Assembly: GCA_028698975.1 (NCBI GenBank)
Contig: JAQVVK010000032.1
Span: 1 to 15,752, forward strand
Direction: 5' to 3'
From: Victivallaceae bacterium
GTDB taxonomy: Bacteria > Verrucomicrobiota > Lentisphaeria > Victivallales > Victivallaceae
DNA: 15,752 nt
The stretch's first letter is position 1, and every line of letters starts with the position of its first letter. Below are positions 9,111-15,439 of the stretch, one piece after another. A model generated the notes under the pieces. That model was given only the letters and a program-made list of their open reading frames with translations. It made no database searches and was not told the DNA's origin. The position numbers and the translations under genes are program-made.

Positions 9111-9152
9111 GAGCCGACCTCCCGATTTGTATTTTTATTCATGATGGTTGTT

Positions 9153-10103
9153 TTATCCATGCTGGATCACCAGATATGCGGTGTAGCCGCAGTAGACCAG
9201 CAAAAAGAAAGCTCCTTCAAGCCGTGATATTTTCCAGCCGCTGCGCATGATCGGCAAGAGGGCGACCGAGCAAAACACCATCATGCCCATATCTATCGGA
9301 TTAAGTGTCGCCCCGGAGAGCGGCTTGACCAGCGGAGCTAATCCGAGTATGCCGAAGATGTTGAAGATGTTAGAACCCAGTACATTGCCAACGGCGATGT
9401 CGTTTTCTCCCTTGATGGCGGCGACCACCGAGGTGGCCAGTTCCGGCAGCGAAGTGCCAACCGCGACCACGGTAAGACCGATCACCGCGTCGGAGACGTT
9501 AAACAGCCGGGCGAAATAGACCGAACTCAACAGAAATCCCTTGGCTCCAATTATCAGAGCGGCAAGTCCGAAAACGATCAAGGCCAGTGCCTTGGTCAGC
9601 GTTATGTCGTGCTTGGGTTTCTCCTCCGGACATGCGGAGTTTGCCCGGCGCGACGCTCTGATGCTCCAAACCGTGTACGCGATGATGCAGGCCAGCAGTA
9701 TTGCCCCCTGAAGGCGCGTAAGTCCGTGGTTGCTAAAGTAAAATGCGGTCAGCATTAGCGCGGCGGCGATCATGATCGGCACGTCGAAACGCAGCAGCTG
9801 GACTTTTACATGGAGCGGGGTGATGCAGGCGCACAACCCCAGAATCAGCGCGATATTGCAGATGTTCGATCCGACTATGTTGCCCAGTGAAATATCGGCA
9901 TTGCCGGACAGCGCCGCATCGACGCTTACAACCAGCTCCGGCGCGCTGGTGGAAAACGCCACCAGCGTGAGGCCGATCACCAGCGAAGAAATCCCGGCTT
10001 TGCGGGCGGCGGCGGCCCCGCCCTTTACCAGAAGTTCGGCTCCGAAATACAGACCGGCGATACCGCCGGCCGCGTATAACACATTTAACAGAATTTGGCT
10101 CAT
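9153..10103 (-). CDS. Calcium/sodium antiporter (CaCA family, YrbG-like)
   Basis: A 316-residue membrane exchanger, the usual length of prokaryotic Na+/Ca2+ exchangers. Both alpha repeats are complete: TSAPE (52-56, E56) with GNIVGSNICNI (74-84) in repeat one, and GTSLPE (216-221, E221) with GNVLGSNIFNI (239-249) in repeat two. E56 and E221 correspond to the paired ion-binding glutamates of the family. The two halves are joined by a short basic loop near 150-168 (RASRRA). It would exchange internal Ca2+ for external Na+ at the cytoplasmic membrane, though some relatives prefer K+ or H+. It lies 39 nt after the antiporter-EIIA gene and 42 nt before the Na/Pi transporter gene. Only a weak GGGGA is seen upstream of the ATG, so expression may rely on read-through from upstream translation. 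Confidence 0.93.
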   Translation of the reverse strand: MSQILLNVLYAAGGIAGLYFGAELLVKGGAAAARKAGISSLVIGLTLVAFSTSAPELVVSVDAALSGNADISLGNIVGSNICNIALILGLCACITPLHVKVQLLRFDVPIMIAAALMLTAFYFSNHGLTRLQGAILLACIIAYTVWSIRASRRANSACPEEKPKHDITLTKALALIVFGLAALIIGAKGFLLSSVYFARLFNVSDAVIGLTVVAVGTSLPELATSVVAAIKGENDIAVGNVLGSNIFNIFGILGLAPLVKPLSGATLNPIDMGMMVFCSVALLPIMRSGWKISRLEGAFFLLVYCGYTAYLVIQHG

Positions 10104-10142
10104 GGTTTACGTTTCCCCGGGCTTGCGGTCATGATAAAAGTT

Positions 10143-12266
10143 TCATCCCTCTATAAACAAATGACGGATTGCCGCCGGGTCTTGACTGTCAAGCACCGCT
10201 TTGACTTTTTCGGGCTTGGAGAGTGCTCCGGCGACATGGGCGACAAATTCCAGATACGGCTGCTGCGCCGATTTCGGGCAAAGACTCAAGACAAAAATAT
10301 GTGTCAAGCCATGCTGTTCGCCGGTTGACGGGCAGCCGTTGTGCGAAACCCCGACGGCCGCCACCAGACGATTCACGCCGTCGGTGCGGGCATGCGGCAA
10401 AGCGATACCGCCGGGTATGCAAGTTGACATGACCGCTTCGCGCGCCAGCGCGTCGGCTTCGCATTTTTGAGCGTCGCAGAGCATGCCGGCGGCGTTCAGG
10501 CGGCCTACCAGCTCCCGGATAGCCTCCTGCGGATCGGCGGCGTGCAGTTGGGTGACCACACAATCGGGCGGAATGATCTTTTCGACCGGGACGGTGGTTT
10601 TGCGTTTCTTCGACACGCCGGAGTTGCCGAAGCCGTCAAGCGTGCTTTCAAGACCGCGGGGAGCCGCAAAATCCTTGAGTTCCGTCATGGCGCGGCGGAT
10701 TTCCACAAACGTTTCATACATCACCGTTTTGATAAGCGGCGCCTCGTCAACGGTTGACTCAAAATCAAAAGTTTCGCCGGTGTGGTGAAACGTGAAAGTT
10801 GTCCCGGCCCGGCGAAAGTGGGTGATGCCGCCCTCACGGTCAAGTTCAGAGTGGCGGAAACCCTCGTGACGAAAGTTGGCTTGCATTATCCGAAGCACAA
10901 ACTCTCTTATCACTTCGGAGTGGATGTGATAAAGCGTGTGCACCGTTTCCAGCTCCTTGACTTCGTGGCGGACGCCGCGCCCGCGAATACCGAGCACTGC
11001 GGCCAGGAGCGGCGGAGCGGCCACCGTCGTAAGCAGCGTCATGATGATGGCAATGCCGAAAAGACTCGAATCGATTATCGGTGCCTTTACCCCGTTGACG
11101 GCAACCATGGTCGTCGAACCGATCCCGGCAATAATCAGCGCGACTTCTCCGCGCGGGATCATACCGGCCCCGATACGCAACGCTCCGAGCGTGTTGAAGT
11201 TCATAAACCACGCCGGCAGCGCGCAGCCGATGACTTTGGCCAGTATTGCCAGCGCAGCATAAATGATGCCGTATTTGAGTACAAACGCGTCACCGAAGAC
11301 GCGCACGTCGACCAACATGCCCATCACGACAAAGAACACCGGCACCAGAAAGTTGTAAATCCCGGTAAGTTGACGCTGTATGGAAAATGATATGTCGGTC
11401 TTGGATAGACACAGCCCGGTCACATACGCCCCGACGATCATGGCGAGGCCGGCCTCCTCGAAAAATCCGGCCAGCAGCAGAGCCAGCCCCAGAGCCAAAA
11501 CAGAAAAGGTGGCGGAGGGCTGGAATAGTTTAAGCCAACCGGCGATCCGGTGGGCGAAAAACAGTCCGAGCGCGGTAATGCCGAGCCAGATGCCCACGCT
11601 TTTAACCGCGATAAGGCCGATACCACCCCATGCGACCGTGCCGCCGAGGCTGGCCGCGCCGACGATGCCCATGACGATGGCAAGGCAGATGATGCCGAGA
11701 ACGTCGTCGATCACGGCGGCGGCCAGGATGGTTGTGCCCTCCGGTGAATCGATGCTTTTCTTTTCCGAGAGGATTCTCGCGGTGATGCCGACCGAAGTCG
11801 CGGTGCAGAGAATGCCCAGAAACAGACAGCGGGGATCCATGAATCCGGTTTTGAACATCAGCATGCCGAGCGCGCCGCCGAAAATGAATGAGAATATCAC
11901 ACCGCCAAGCCCGACTATCGTGCCGACCAGTGAATAGCGGAAAAACATCCGCAGATCGGTTTCCAGCCCGGACATAAACAGCAGCACGATCGAACCGAGT
12001 GTCGCCAGCGCGTAAAGCAGCGGCGACACCGGCGGCCCGCCCGCCGCCGGCAGCGGGAACAGACCATGTTCAAAACCGTGCAGCGGCAGTCCGAACGCGC
12101 CGAGTACATACGGCCCGATCACGATGCCGGCGACAAGTTCGCCGAGAACGGACGGCACATGTATCTTTCTCGCCAGATTGCCGAAAATACGGGCGGCGAA
12201 AAGAATGATACCAAGCTGGATCGCCAAGATGGCGATCCGCATCGCGATGGCCATTTCGTCATTCAT
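10143..12266 (-). CDS. CPA2-family cation:proton antiporter fused to a PTS EIIA type-2 domain
   Basis: A 707-residue fusion. Residues 1-400 form the Na+/H+ exchanger core, with VPSVLGELVAGIVIGP at 37-52 and the paired aspartates of AAVIDDVLG (D187, D188), the ion-carrying pair known from NapA-type antiporters. The double Asp suggests electrogenic Na+/H+ exchange, as an inference. Residues 415-555 are a hydrophilic linker. Residues about 558-705 are a PTS EIIA type-2 (mannitol/fructose/Ntr-like) domain with GGIALPHARTDGV. H625 is the expected phosphorylated histidine, so the domain can probably still accept phosphate. No EI or HPr is encoded nearby. The likely role is antiport whose activity responds to cellular phosphotransfer state. 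GGAG lies 12 nt upstream of ATG, and the gap to the decarboxylase beta gene is 26 nt. Specificity (Na+ versus K+) is unresolved. Confidence 0.92.
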   Translation of the reverse strand: MNDEMAIAMRIAILAIQLGIILFAARIFGNLARKIHVPSVLGELVAGIVIGPYVLGAFGLPLHGFEHGLFPLPAAGGPPVSPLLYALATLGSIVLLFMSGLETDLRMFFRYSLVGTIVGLGGVIFSFIFGGALGMLMFKTGFMDPRCLFLGILCTATSVGITARILSEKKSIDSPEGTTILAAAVIDDVLGIICLAIVMGIVGAASLGGTVAWGGIGLIAVKSVGIWLGITALGLFFAHRIAGWLKLFQPSATFSVLALGLALLLAGFFEEAGLAMIVGAYVTGLCLSKTDISFSIQRQLTGIYNFLVPVFFVVMGMLVDVRVFGDAFVLKYGIIYAALAILAKVIGCALPAWFMNFNTLGALRIGAGMIPRGEVALIIAGIGSTTMVAVNGVKAPIIDSSLFGIAIIMTLLTTVAAPPLLAAVLGIRGRGVRHEVKELETVHTLYHIHSEVIREFVLRIMQANFRHEGFRHSELDREGGITHFRRAGTTFTFHHTGETFDFESTVDEAPLIKTVMYETFVEIRRAMTELKDFAAPRGLESTLDGFGNSGVSKKRKTTVPVEKIIPPDCVVTQLHAADPQEAIRELVGRLNAAGMLCDAQKCEADALAREAVMSTCIPGGIALPHARTDGVNRLVAAVGVSHNGCPSTGEQHGLTHIFVLSLCPKSAQQPYLEFVAHVAGALSKPEKVKAVLDSQDPAAIRHLFIEG

Positions 12267-12292
12267 TTTGTTTAACTACTCCATGCTAAAGA

Positions 12293-14002
12293 TTACAAGC
12301 TCTCGCAGAGTTTGAGGAGCACCCCCGCGGCGACGGCCGAACCGATCACGCCGGAAACGTTTGGTCCCATGGCGTGCATCAGCAGATAGTTTTGGCTGTC
12401 GTATTCGAGGCCGAGCTTGTTTGAAACACGCGCCGCCATCGGTACGGCCGACACACCGGCCGAGCCGATCAGCGGGTTGATCTTTTCGCTGCTGAAAAGG
12501 TTCATCACCTTGGCGAACAACACGCCGCCCGCGGTGGCCAGGCAAAACGCCAGACAGCCGAGGAAAAGAATGCCGAGCGTCTGTGCGCTGAGAAACTGAT
12601 CCGCCGCCAGTTTTGAACCGACCGCAATGCCAAGAAAGATCGTGACAATGTTGATCAGCGCATTCTGAGCGGTCTGATTGAGCCGTTCGACCACGCCGCA
12701 CTCGCGCATCAGGTTGCCAAACATCAGCATACCGATCAGGGGAGCGGCATCCGGCAGCAGGCAGAGGCAGAGCAGTGTGATGATGAGCGGGAAGACGATT
12801 TTTTCGATCTTCGACACCGGGCGAAGCTGTTTCATGCGTATCTTGCGTTCGGCTTCATTGGTGCAGAGCCGCATGATCGGCGGCTGGATGATCGGCACCA
12901 GAGCCATATAACTGTATGCGGCGACCGCGACTGCGCCAAGCAGGGAAGGGGAGAGCCGGGTGCAGAGGAAGATCGAGGTCGGGCCGTCCGCGCCGCCGAT
13001 GATGCCGATGGAGGCCGCGTCTTTCATGCCGAAATTTATACCGGGTATCACGTTGAGCATCAGCGCGCCGAGCAGTGCGCCAAAAATACCGATCTGGGCC
13101 GCGCCGCCCAGCAGGGCGGTCTTGGGGTTGGCGATCAGCGGGCCGAAATCGGTCATCGCGCCGACGCCCATGAAGATAAGAAGCGGGAACACTCCGGATT
13201 CAATACCCACCTGATATATCTGATATTGAAGTCCGCCGGGGCCGCTGATCCCGGCCAGCGGGATATTGGCAAGCAAGGCGCCGAACCCGATGGGCAGCAG
13301 CAGTAGCGGTTCAAAATCCTTGACAATTGCAAGGTAGATCAGGGTCAATGCGACAATGACCATGATGATATGGCCGATGCCGAGCATCCAAGTTTGCGGG
13401 AAATTGGCCACGGTCTGGGAATACATGTCGAAGATACCGGTGCTTTTCCACAAACCGGCGAGTGCGCTGCCCCATGACGGGAGCGATTTCTCGGTGCCGC
13501 CCTCCGCCAGAGAATTGTGATAAAATGCGGCGGGAGAAAACGCGGCGACTATTTCGCCGGGGGTCACGGTAGCCGCCGGGGCGAGGCCGTTGCGCATTTG
13601 GGTGCATACCATGGGCTGGGCGAGCAGAAGTTTGCCTTTGGTGCGGCCGTCTGGCTTCATCGCCATAAGTTCATTTCCCTCGCTGAGCTGATATCCGGGG
13701 GAGAAGCTGAGCGAATATATGGTCATCGGCTTCGTCCAGACATAGGCCAGATAGACGGTGCCAAATCCGCGGTCGCCGCGTTTTAGACCGCGTACCTGAT
13801 AGCAGGCAAACATTTCATCGGGCGCGGAGAAAAATGGGACTTCCTCGATATTTTCCTGGCCGAATTGCATACGGAGAGCGTTCAAGGTCGCGGGCATCGG
13901 CGGCTGTTCCGGCAGGGGCACCTTGGTAGCGGAGATCCCGGCGAGGAGAGAATAACCGATAAAGAGGATCAGAACGGTTGAAATTATCCTTGACAGTTTC
14001 AT
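12293..14002 (-). CDS. Sodium ion-translocating decarboxylase beta subunit with N-terminal extension
   Basis: Residues 205-569 are the OadB/GcdB/MmdB core, the membrane subunit that decarboxylates carboxybiotin and moves Na+ outward. GIIGGADGPT places the essential aspartate at D339. Y365, N509, G513, S518 and R525 fall at the same spacing as the residues shown to matter in Klebsiella OadB (D203, Y229, N373, G377, S382, R389), a constant offset of 136. The core therefore looks fully active. The protein is about 130-140 residues longer than that homologue because of an N-terminal hydrophobic segment (7-22, signal peptide or anchor) and a soluble stretch (about 25-200) of unrecognised fold. The ATG overlaps the gamma gene stop as TAATG, with AAGGAAAA ahead of it, so translation is coupled. 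Substrate (oxaloacetate, methylmalonyl-CoA or glutaconyl-CoA) cannot be fixed because the alpha subunit is absent here. Confidence 0.93.
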   Translation of the reverse strand: MKLSRIISTVLILFIGYSLLAGISATKVPLPEQPPMPATLNALRMQFGQENIEEVPFFSAPDEMFACYQVRGLKRGDRGFGTVYLAYVWTKPMTIYSLSFSPGYQLSEGNELMAMKPDGRTKGKLLLAQPMVCTQMRNGLAPAATVTPGEIVAAFSPAAFYHNSLAEGGTEKSLPSWGSALAGLWKSTGIFDMYSQTVANFPQTWMLGIGHIIMVIVALTLIYLAIVKDFEPLLLLPIGFGALLANIPLAGISGPGGLQYQIYQVGIESGVFPLLIFMGVGAMTDFGPLIANPKTALLGGAAQIGIFGALLGALMLNVIPGINFGMKDAASIGIIGGADGPTSIFLCTRLSPSLLGAVAVAAYSYMALVPIIQPPIMRLCTNEAERKIRMKQLRPVSKIEKIVFPLIITLLCLCLLPDAAPLIGMLMFGNLMRECGVVERLNQTAQNALINIVTIFLGIAVGSKLAADQFLSAQTLGILFLGCLAFCLATAGGVLFAKVMNLFSSEKINPLIGSAGVSAVPMAARVSNKLGLEYDSQNYLLMHAMGPNVSGVIGSAVAAGVLLKLCESL

Positions 14003-14610
14003 TATTTGTTTTCCTTCAGCACAAGAATGGTATCTCCGGCGGCGACAATATCTTTTGCCGCGGCGGTAATTTCGATAATAGTTCCCGCGACTTCGGCGCG
14101 GATTTCGGTTTCCATTTTCATCGCTTCGATGACGGCGATAACTTCGCCTGCCGCGACGGTGCTGCCAACGGCGGTCTCGATTTTGACAATGGTGCCGGGA
14201 AGCGGAGACTTGATCTCCCGGGTCGCGCCGTCGGCGGCGGTGGTGGTGGCGGCGTGCGTTGGGGCCGGGGCGGATTGGGCCGGGGCGTTGCCTGGCATGA
14301 CGCTCACCTGGAGTTGTTCGCCGTTGAGCGGCACGGCGAGAGAGACCGGCCGGCTGTCGTAATTTCCGGAGCGGTACATGCGGACGGCGGCGACGGCGGC
14401 ATTGGCAAGATCGGCATCGCTGACGTTTTTAGGCGCGGGAGTACGCACCGGCTTGGAAGTATTTTTTTTCGGTTCGAGAAATCCGGCGTAAGGAGCCAGA
14501 AATTTTGATGTCAGTTTCATTATCCAGATCATAATAATCAGGAAAATATATACGATCCCCATGCCGAGGACCATGGCTTTCAGACCATCCCACAACAGTT
14601 GCGTGCTCAT
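14002..14610 (-). CDS. OadG-like gamma subunit fused to a biotin carboxyl carrier domain
   Basis: A 202-residue protein. Residues 11-32 form one membrane helix (MVLGMGIVYIFLIIMIWIM) as in OadG/MmdD subunits, followed by the ADLANAAVAAVRMYRSG helix (66-82) common in this family. A proline/alanine/threonine linker (108-128) leads to a biotinyl domain (about 132-200) with EAMKMET, in which K165 is the biotinylation site. It would anchor the soluble carboxyltransferase to the membrane and carry the carboxyl group to the beta subunit. In many systems these roles sit on two genes, or the biotin domain is on the alpha subunit, so the fusion is notable but not unique. It is the first transport gene of the block. 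No strong Shine-Dalgarno is seen; the leader just before ATG is A-rich. Confidence 0.9.
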   Translation of the reverse strand: MSTQLLWDGLKAMVLGMGIVYIFLIIMIWIMKLTSKFLAPYAGFLEPKKNTSKPVRTPAPKNVSDADLANAAVAAVRMYRSGNYDSRPVSLAVPLNGEQLQVSVMPGNAPAQSAPAPTHAATTTAADGATREIKSPLPGTIVKIETAVGSTVAAGEVIAVIEAMKMETEIRAEVAGTIIEITAAAKDIVAAGDTILVLKENK

Positions 14611-14767
14611 TTTTTTTGAAATTCCGGTTCGTTTTTGCTGAAAAGGATACAGTTCATCCGTCGGTGCGTTTTTCTGAGCAAACGCCAGTTTTGAAGGGCG
14701 GATCGAACTTCAGGGCCCGATAAAAGGGTACAATACCCCCTCATGGGCAAACATTAAGGATAATGTT
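14611..14767. other. Intergenic region ahead of the decarboxylase gamma gene
   Basis: This 157-nt spacer should hold any private promoter of the transport block. I see no convincing -35/-10 pair on the minus strand. It contains small inverted repeats, including GGGTA-CAA-TACCC at 14728-14740 and GCGTTT/AAACGC at 14666-14685, which are too short to assign. Transcription may come instead from the promoter candidate at 15252-15281. Confidence 0.4.
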
Positions 14768-14768
14768 T
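14749..14768 (-). terminator. AT-rich stem-loop at the stop codon of the small membrane ORF
   Basis: A perfect 8-bp inverted repeat (AAACATTA / TAATGTTT, 4-nt loop) begins within the TGA stop of the 153-residue ORF. It is AT-rich and lacks a T-run, so it would be at best a weak attenuator or an RNA-processing site between that ORF and the transport block. Confidence 0.3.
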
Positions 14769-15229
14769 CAGCAGATGGAAGGCCCGGCTCTTACCGCGAG
14801 CGAGGATTTTAGAAAGGTCTGAAGCAGCAGGTGCTGCGAAAGATGCACGGCCCGGGCGGTGCGGCACAGGCACAGCGCGTCGGAATTTTGGGATACGGCA
14901 GGGATCGCATCGTTGTTAAGCCGGTGGTTTATGCCGGCGAGTCTTTGGGATCTGGTTGCGCCGGTGATCTGCAAAAGCAGCGGCGTCTGGTTGGCGCACA
15001 TGGCGGATTGATCGGAGCCGAAGTCGTTGACACTCTGCATGGAGTGGCTGTCGCACGAAAGCTGTGACATACCGGCTTGGCGGTCATCGCCGAAACGGTT
15101 CAACCCGATCGCGGCGGTAAATAACAGGAAGCACAGAGATGTCAAAAGAAACGCAAACAGCTTGGTATTCCGGTGTTGCGCACCGGAAAATACTGCTCTC
15201 TCCAGACTTTGAAGGGAACGTTGCGTCAT
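14768..15229 (-). CDS. Hypothetical single-pass membrane protein with cysteines (unrecognised)
   Basis: A 153-residue ORF that I do not recognise. Evidence that it is real: AGGAG sits 6 nt before the ATG, a sigma70-like promoter lies just upstream, and codon choice (CTG, GCC, ACC, CAG and GGC frequent) resembles neighbouring genes. The N-terminus is polar and basic to about residue 22, then a strong hydrophobic helix (about 23-42, KLFAFLLTSLCFLLFTAAIG), and the remaining 110 residues are polar with several cysteines (LSCD, AMCAN, ALCLCR and the C-terminal Cys). This suggests a membrane-anchored protein with its tail outside the cytoplasm, where disulfides could form. It lies 157 nt upstream of the gamma subunit gene on the same strand. 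A competing plus-strand frame (14831-15067) lacks a ribosome binding site. The tail composition is odd, so a decayed or spurious ORF remains possible. Confidence 0.5.
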   Translation of the reverse strand: MTQRSLQSLERAVFSGAQHRNTKLFAFLLTSLCFLLFTAAIGLNRFGDDRQAGMSQLSCDSHSMQSVNDFGSDQSAMCANQTPLLLQITGATRSQRLAGINHRLNNDAIPAVSQNSDALCLCRTARAVHLSQHLLLQTFLKSSLAVRAGPSIC

Positions 15230-15235
15230 CTTTGG

Positions 15236-15240
15236 CTCCT
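15236..15240 (-). promoter_or_regulatory. Ribosome binding site of the small membrane ORF
   Basis: AGGAG on the minus strand lies 6 nt before the ATG at 15229. It is among the best Shine-Dalgarno matches in the window and fixes the start of the 153-residue ORF. Confidence 0.6.
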
Positions 15241-15251
15241 GTGTAATCGAG

Positions 15252-15281
15252 ATAATATATATGACAAAAGGGAATTTTCAA
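15252..15281 (-). promoter_or_regulatory. Candidate sigma70-type promoter upstream of the small membrane ORF
   Basis: On the minus strand, TTGAAA (15276-15281) is followed after 18 nt by TATTAT (15252-15257), or after 16 nt by the overlapping TATATT (15254-15259). A transcript would start near 15245, giving a short leader with the AGGAG site. It could drive the small ORF and, by read-through, the transport block. Confidence 0.5.
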
Positions 15282-15387
15282 GGAGAAAAGACATCAAGTA
15301 CGATATAAAAGTCGAAAATAGATAGTCGGTAATGCATAACCGGCTAACCTGCTGGATCGACCGTTACAACTGTTCGTTGAAATAAAA
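15282..15387. other. Intergenic region with a near-palindrome
   Basis: AT-rich spacer between the surface-type protein's terminator and the promoter candidate. CGGTAATGCATAACCG at 15327-15342 is palindromic except for one base pair and lies about 45 nt upstream of the -35 box, so it could bind a dimeric regulator. Nothing else is recognisable. Confidence 0.25.
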
Positions 15388-15423
15388 AACGGGGTGCGGT
15401 CGATTGCTCGACCGCACCCCGTT
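15388..15423 (-). terminator. Intrinsic (Rho-independent) terminator
   Basis: A perfect 16-bp inverted repeat (15388-15403 with 15408-15423) with the loop TTGC, followed on the minus strand by a run of T (AATAAAAAA on the plus strand). It sits 16 nt after the stop of the gene ending at 15440 and insulates the downstream region from it. Confidence 0.93.
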
Positions 15424-15439
15424 GGCTGAGGGGGCTTGA

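Larger units (their letters stand above)
3847..14610 (-). other. Predicted eight-gene ion-transport operon
   Basis: Eight consecutive minus-strand genes are separated by 1-nt and 8-nt overlaps or gaps of 21, 26, 37, 39 and 42 nt, with no terminator-like hairpin between them. The block ends at the 3807-3830 hairpin. The products form a sodium-centred set: decarboxylase pump subunits, Na+/H+ antiporter, Na+/Ca2+ exchanger, Na+/Pi cotransporter and Na+/solute symporter, with DUF2062 and DedA interleaved. Co-transcription is inferred from spacing only. Confidence 0.75.

Noticed and set aside
10782..11937. Plus-strand ORFs of 202 and 185 residues
   Set aside because: They are shadows of the antiporter-EIIA gene, whose motifs are unambiguous on the minus strand.
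12276..12701. Minus-strand ORF of 141 residues overlapping the end of the decarboxylase beta gene
   Set aside because: It is out of frame with the conserved beta-subunit core, is Arg-rich, and no independent function is visible.
14728..14740. Short inverted repeat GGGTA-CAA-TACCC
   Set aside because: A 5-bp stem with a 3-nt loop is common by chance and has no T-run or promoter alignment.
14831..15067. Plus-strand GTG-started ORF of 78 residues
   Set aside because: It has no ribosome binding site or promoter, and the opposite frame has both plus a membrane helix. It remains a weak alternative.
15084..15281. Minus-strand TTG-started ORF of 65 residues
   Set aside because: Its start overlaps the promoter candidate, it lacks a ribosome binding site, and it is out of frame with the better supported ORF ending at 14768.
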